Shown here: piece after piece, positions 6,475-7,170 of the stretch
How positions within the stretch are numbered: position 1 is the first letter of the stretch
Layout: each line of letters begins with the position of its first letter
NCBI GenBank assembly: GCA_029946045.1
Contig: JAQSDS010000060.1
Span: forward strand, 1-7,170
Source of the DNA: Rhodoferax sp.
GTDB lineage: Bacteria > Pseudomonadota > Gammaproteobacteria > Burkholderiales > Burkholderiaceae_C
Direction: 5' to 3'
DNA length: 7,170 nucleotides
Program-made: the position numbers and the translations under genes
The notes under the pieces: generated by a model
The model's input: only the letters and a program-made list of their open reading frames with translations
The model's database searches: none
What the model was told of the DNA's origin: nothing

Positions 6475-6489
6475 GGTTCTCGAATTCAA

Positions 6490-6813
6490 TCATGGGGCGG
6501 TCTGGTTCAATTGATTGATCGCGTTGATGTAATCTTTGGTAGCCTGACCGTGTTCAATTTTGTGAAGCCATGCTAGCACTTCGGCCACCGCTACATACAA
6601 TTGTGGCGGAATCCGCGCGTCCAGGTCCACATCCATCAAAAGCTTGACCAAATCAGGCGAGGAATGCACATACAAACCGTTTTCACGGGCCACCCGGATG
6701 ATCGACTCAGCCACCACGCCGTAGCCCTTGGCCACCACCGTGGGCGTCAAGTCCCGTGCAGAATGCGACAGCGCAACCGCACTGACGCGATCGGGTGGTT
6801 CCTGCTGGTTCAT
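6490..6813 (-). CDS. flhX: FlhB C-terminal-domain-like protein (FlhX / EscU-YscU-HrcU family)
   Basis: This 107-residue soluble protein matches the cytoplasmic C-terminal domain of the flagellar export switch FlhB. VSAVALSHSA and TPTVVAKGYGVVAESIIRVARENGLYVH (about 10-50) follow the FlhB pattern AVALKY...PVVVAKG...A..IREIA.E. IPPQLYVAVAEVLAWLHKIE (about 68-87) matches the conserved end IP.ELY.AVAEVLA. The membrane helices of FlhB and the NPTH autocleavage motif are absent; the homology begins just after where NPTH would sit. Its ATG overlaps the fliK stop in ATGA, indicating translational coupling. A fliK-flhX pairing is known in other bacteria, and FlhX can in some species support export through a truncated FlhB. 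A role in the hook-to-filament switch alongside FliK is inferred. Confidence 0.85.
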   Translation of the reverse strand: MNQQEPPDRVSAVALSHSARDLTPTVVAKGYGVVAESIIRVARENGLYVHSSPDLVKLLMDVDLDARIPPQLYVAVAEVLAWLHKIEHGQATKDYINAINQLNQTAP

Positions 6814-7170
6814 GGCGCGGTTTCTGGTTTGGGCTCAAACCCATCAATGCGCAGCCCGGCTAATTGCAGACCTTGCGCATCCATGGTCCCGGGCAAGGCG
6901 TTACCGGCGGCGCTGAGCAGCTTCACCGTGGTCTGTTCGGCGGCGCGCACATGCAGTTGCAGCGTGTTGCCGTCAATACTCAGGCGCGCCTCAACCTGGC
7001 CCAGGGTGGGCAGGCTCAGGGCCAGGCGCGTGCGCCAGCGGCTTGCCGGTGCGCCGTCGCCAGCCGCACCTTGGGGGGCGTCCTGTTCTTCGGCAATGTC
7101 CCAGTCCATGGCGGCGCCGGGCCAGGCCTGGCCGCTCCAGCGCAACAGCGGTTGCGCCAGCAGTTCCAGT
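6810..7170 (-). CDS. fliK: Flagellar hook-length control protein FliK, C-terminal part (runs off the window)
   Basis: The open frame enters from the right edge; residues before the internal methionine read LELLAQPLL, so the true start lies outside. About 119 residues are visible. LPTLGQVEARLSIDGNTLQLHVRAAEQTTVKLL, followed by LPGTMDAQGLQLAGLRID, fits the conserved C-terminal Flg_hook domain. This domain contacts FlhB and switches export from hook to filament subunits when the hook reaches its length. The C-terminus ends shortly after the domain (GFEPKPETAP). It overlaps flhX by 4 bases. FliK is poorly conserved, but domain pattern and neighbours agree. Confidence 0.82.
   Translation of the reverse strand, partial: LELLAQPLLRWSGQAWPGAAMDWDIAEEQDAPQGAAGDGAPASRWRTRLALSLPTLGQVEARLSIDGNTLQLHVRAAEQTTVKLLSAAGNALPGTMDAQGLQLAGLRIDGFEPKPETAP

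Noticed and set aside
6475..6489. TTG start for the HTH-receiver gene, abutting the flhX stop
   Set aside because: No ribosome binding site precedes the TTG, and the five added residues lie before the conserved domain. The ATG at 6474 is a simpler start.
1..7170. Search by eye for CRISPR arrays, insertion sequences, tRNA genes, toxin-antitoxin or defence genes
   Set aside because: None seen. The window is filled by flagellar, chemotaxis and signalling genes with short gaps, and only 2909-3085 is non-coding over more than about 60 bases.

Overview
The window is a flagellar and chemotaxis locus from a betaproteobacterium, most likely of the order Burkholderiales (Comamonadaceae-like). This rests on an FlhDC master regulator, which is confined mainly to Beta- and Gammaproteobacteria, on the order flhD-flhC-motA-motB-cheA, and on the moderately high GC content of the coding regions. 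The genus is an inference. Every convincing gene lies on the minus strand, so transcription runs from position 7170 towards 1.

In the direction of transcription, the first block is the 3' end of fliK (hook-length control), overlapping by 4 bases an flhX-type gene for a stand-alone FlhB C-terminal domain. Almost touching it are two signalling genes. One is a small regulator with an N-terminal MerR/BldC-like helix-turn-helix and a C-terminal receiver. The other is a 938-residue membrane-bound hybrid histidine kinase (eight predicted membrane segments resembling MASE3, two PAS domains, HisKA, HATPase, receiver). The gaps from fliK to the kinase are at most 15 nt, so these four genes look co-transcribed.

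A 177-nt AT-richer gap (2909-3085) follows and is the only sizeable non-coding region. It precedes flhD and holds a plausible sigma-70-type promoter, three tandem 9-bp repeats overlapping its -10 element, two possible leader hairpins, three GGA triplets and an imperfect dyad just before the flhD ribosome binding site. No convincing terminator separates the kinase gene from flhD. The second block is flhD, flhC, motA, motB and the first 15 codons of cheA, with gaps of 49, 52, 21 and 18 nt.

Together the genes cover export-substrate switching (FliK, FlhX), control of flagellar gene expression (FlhDC), torque generation (MotA/MotB stator) and chemotactic signalling (CheA). The least routine part is the kinase and HTH-receiver pair lying directly upstream of flhDC. 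It is a candidate input module linking an unknown signal to the flagellar master switch. I see no mobile element, CRISPR array, tRNA, rRNA or defence system. The window is mostly ordinary flagellar core, with interest concentrated in this two-component pair and the flhDC leader.
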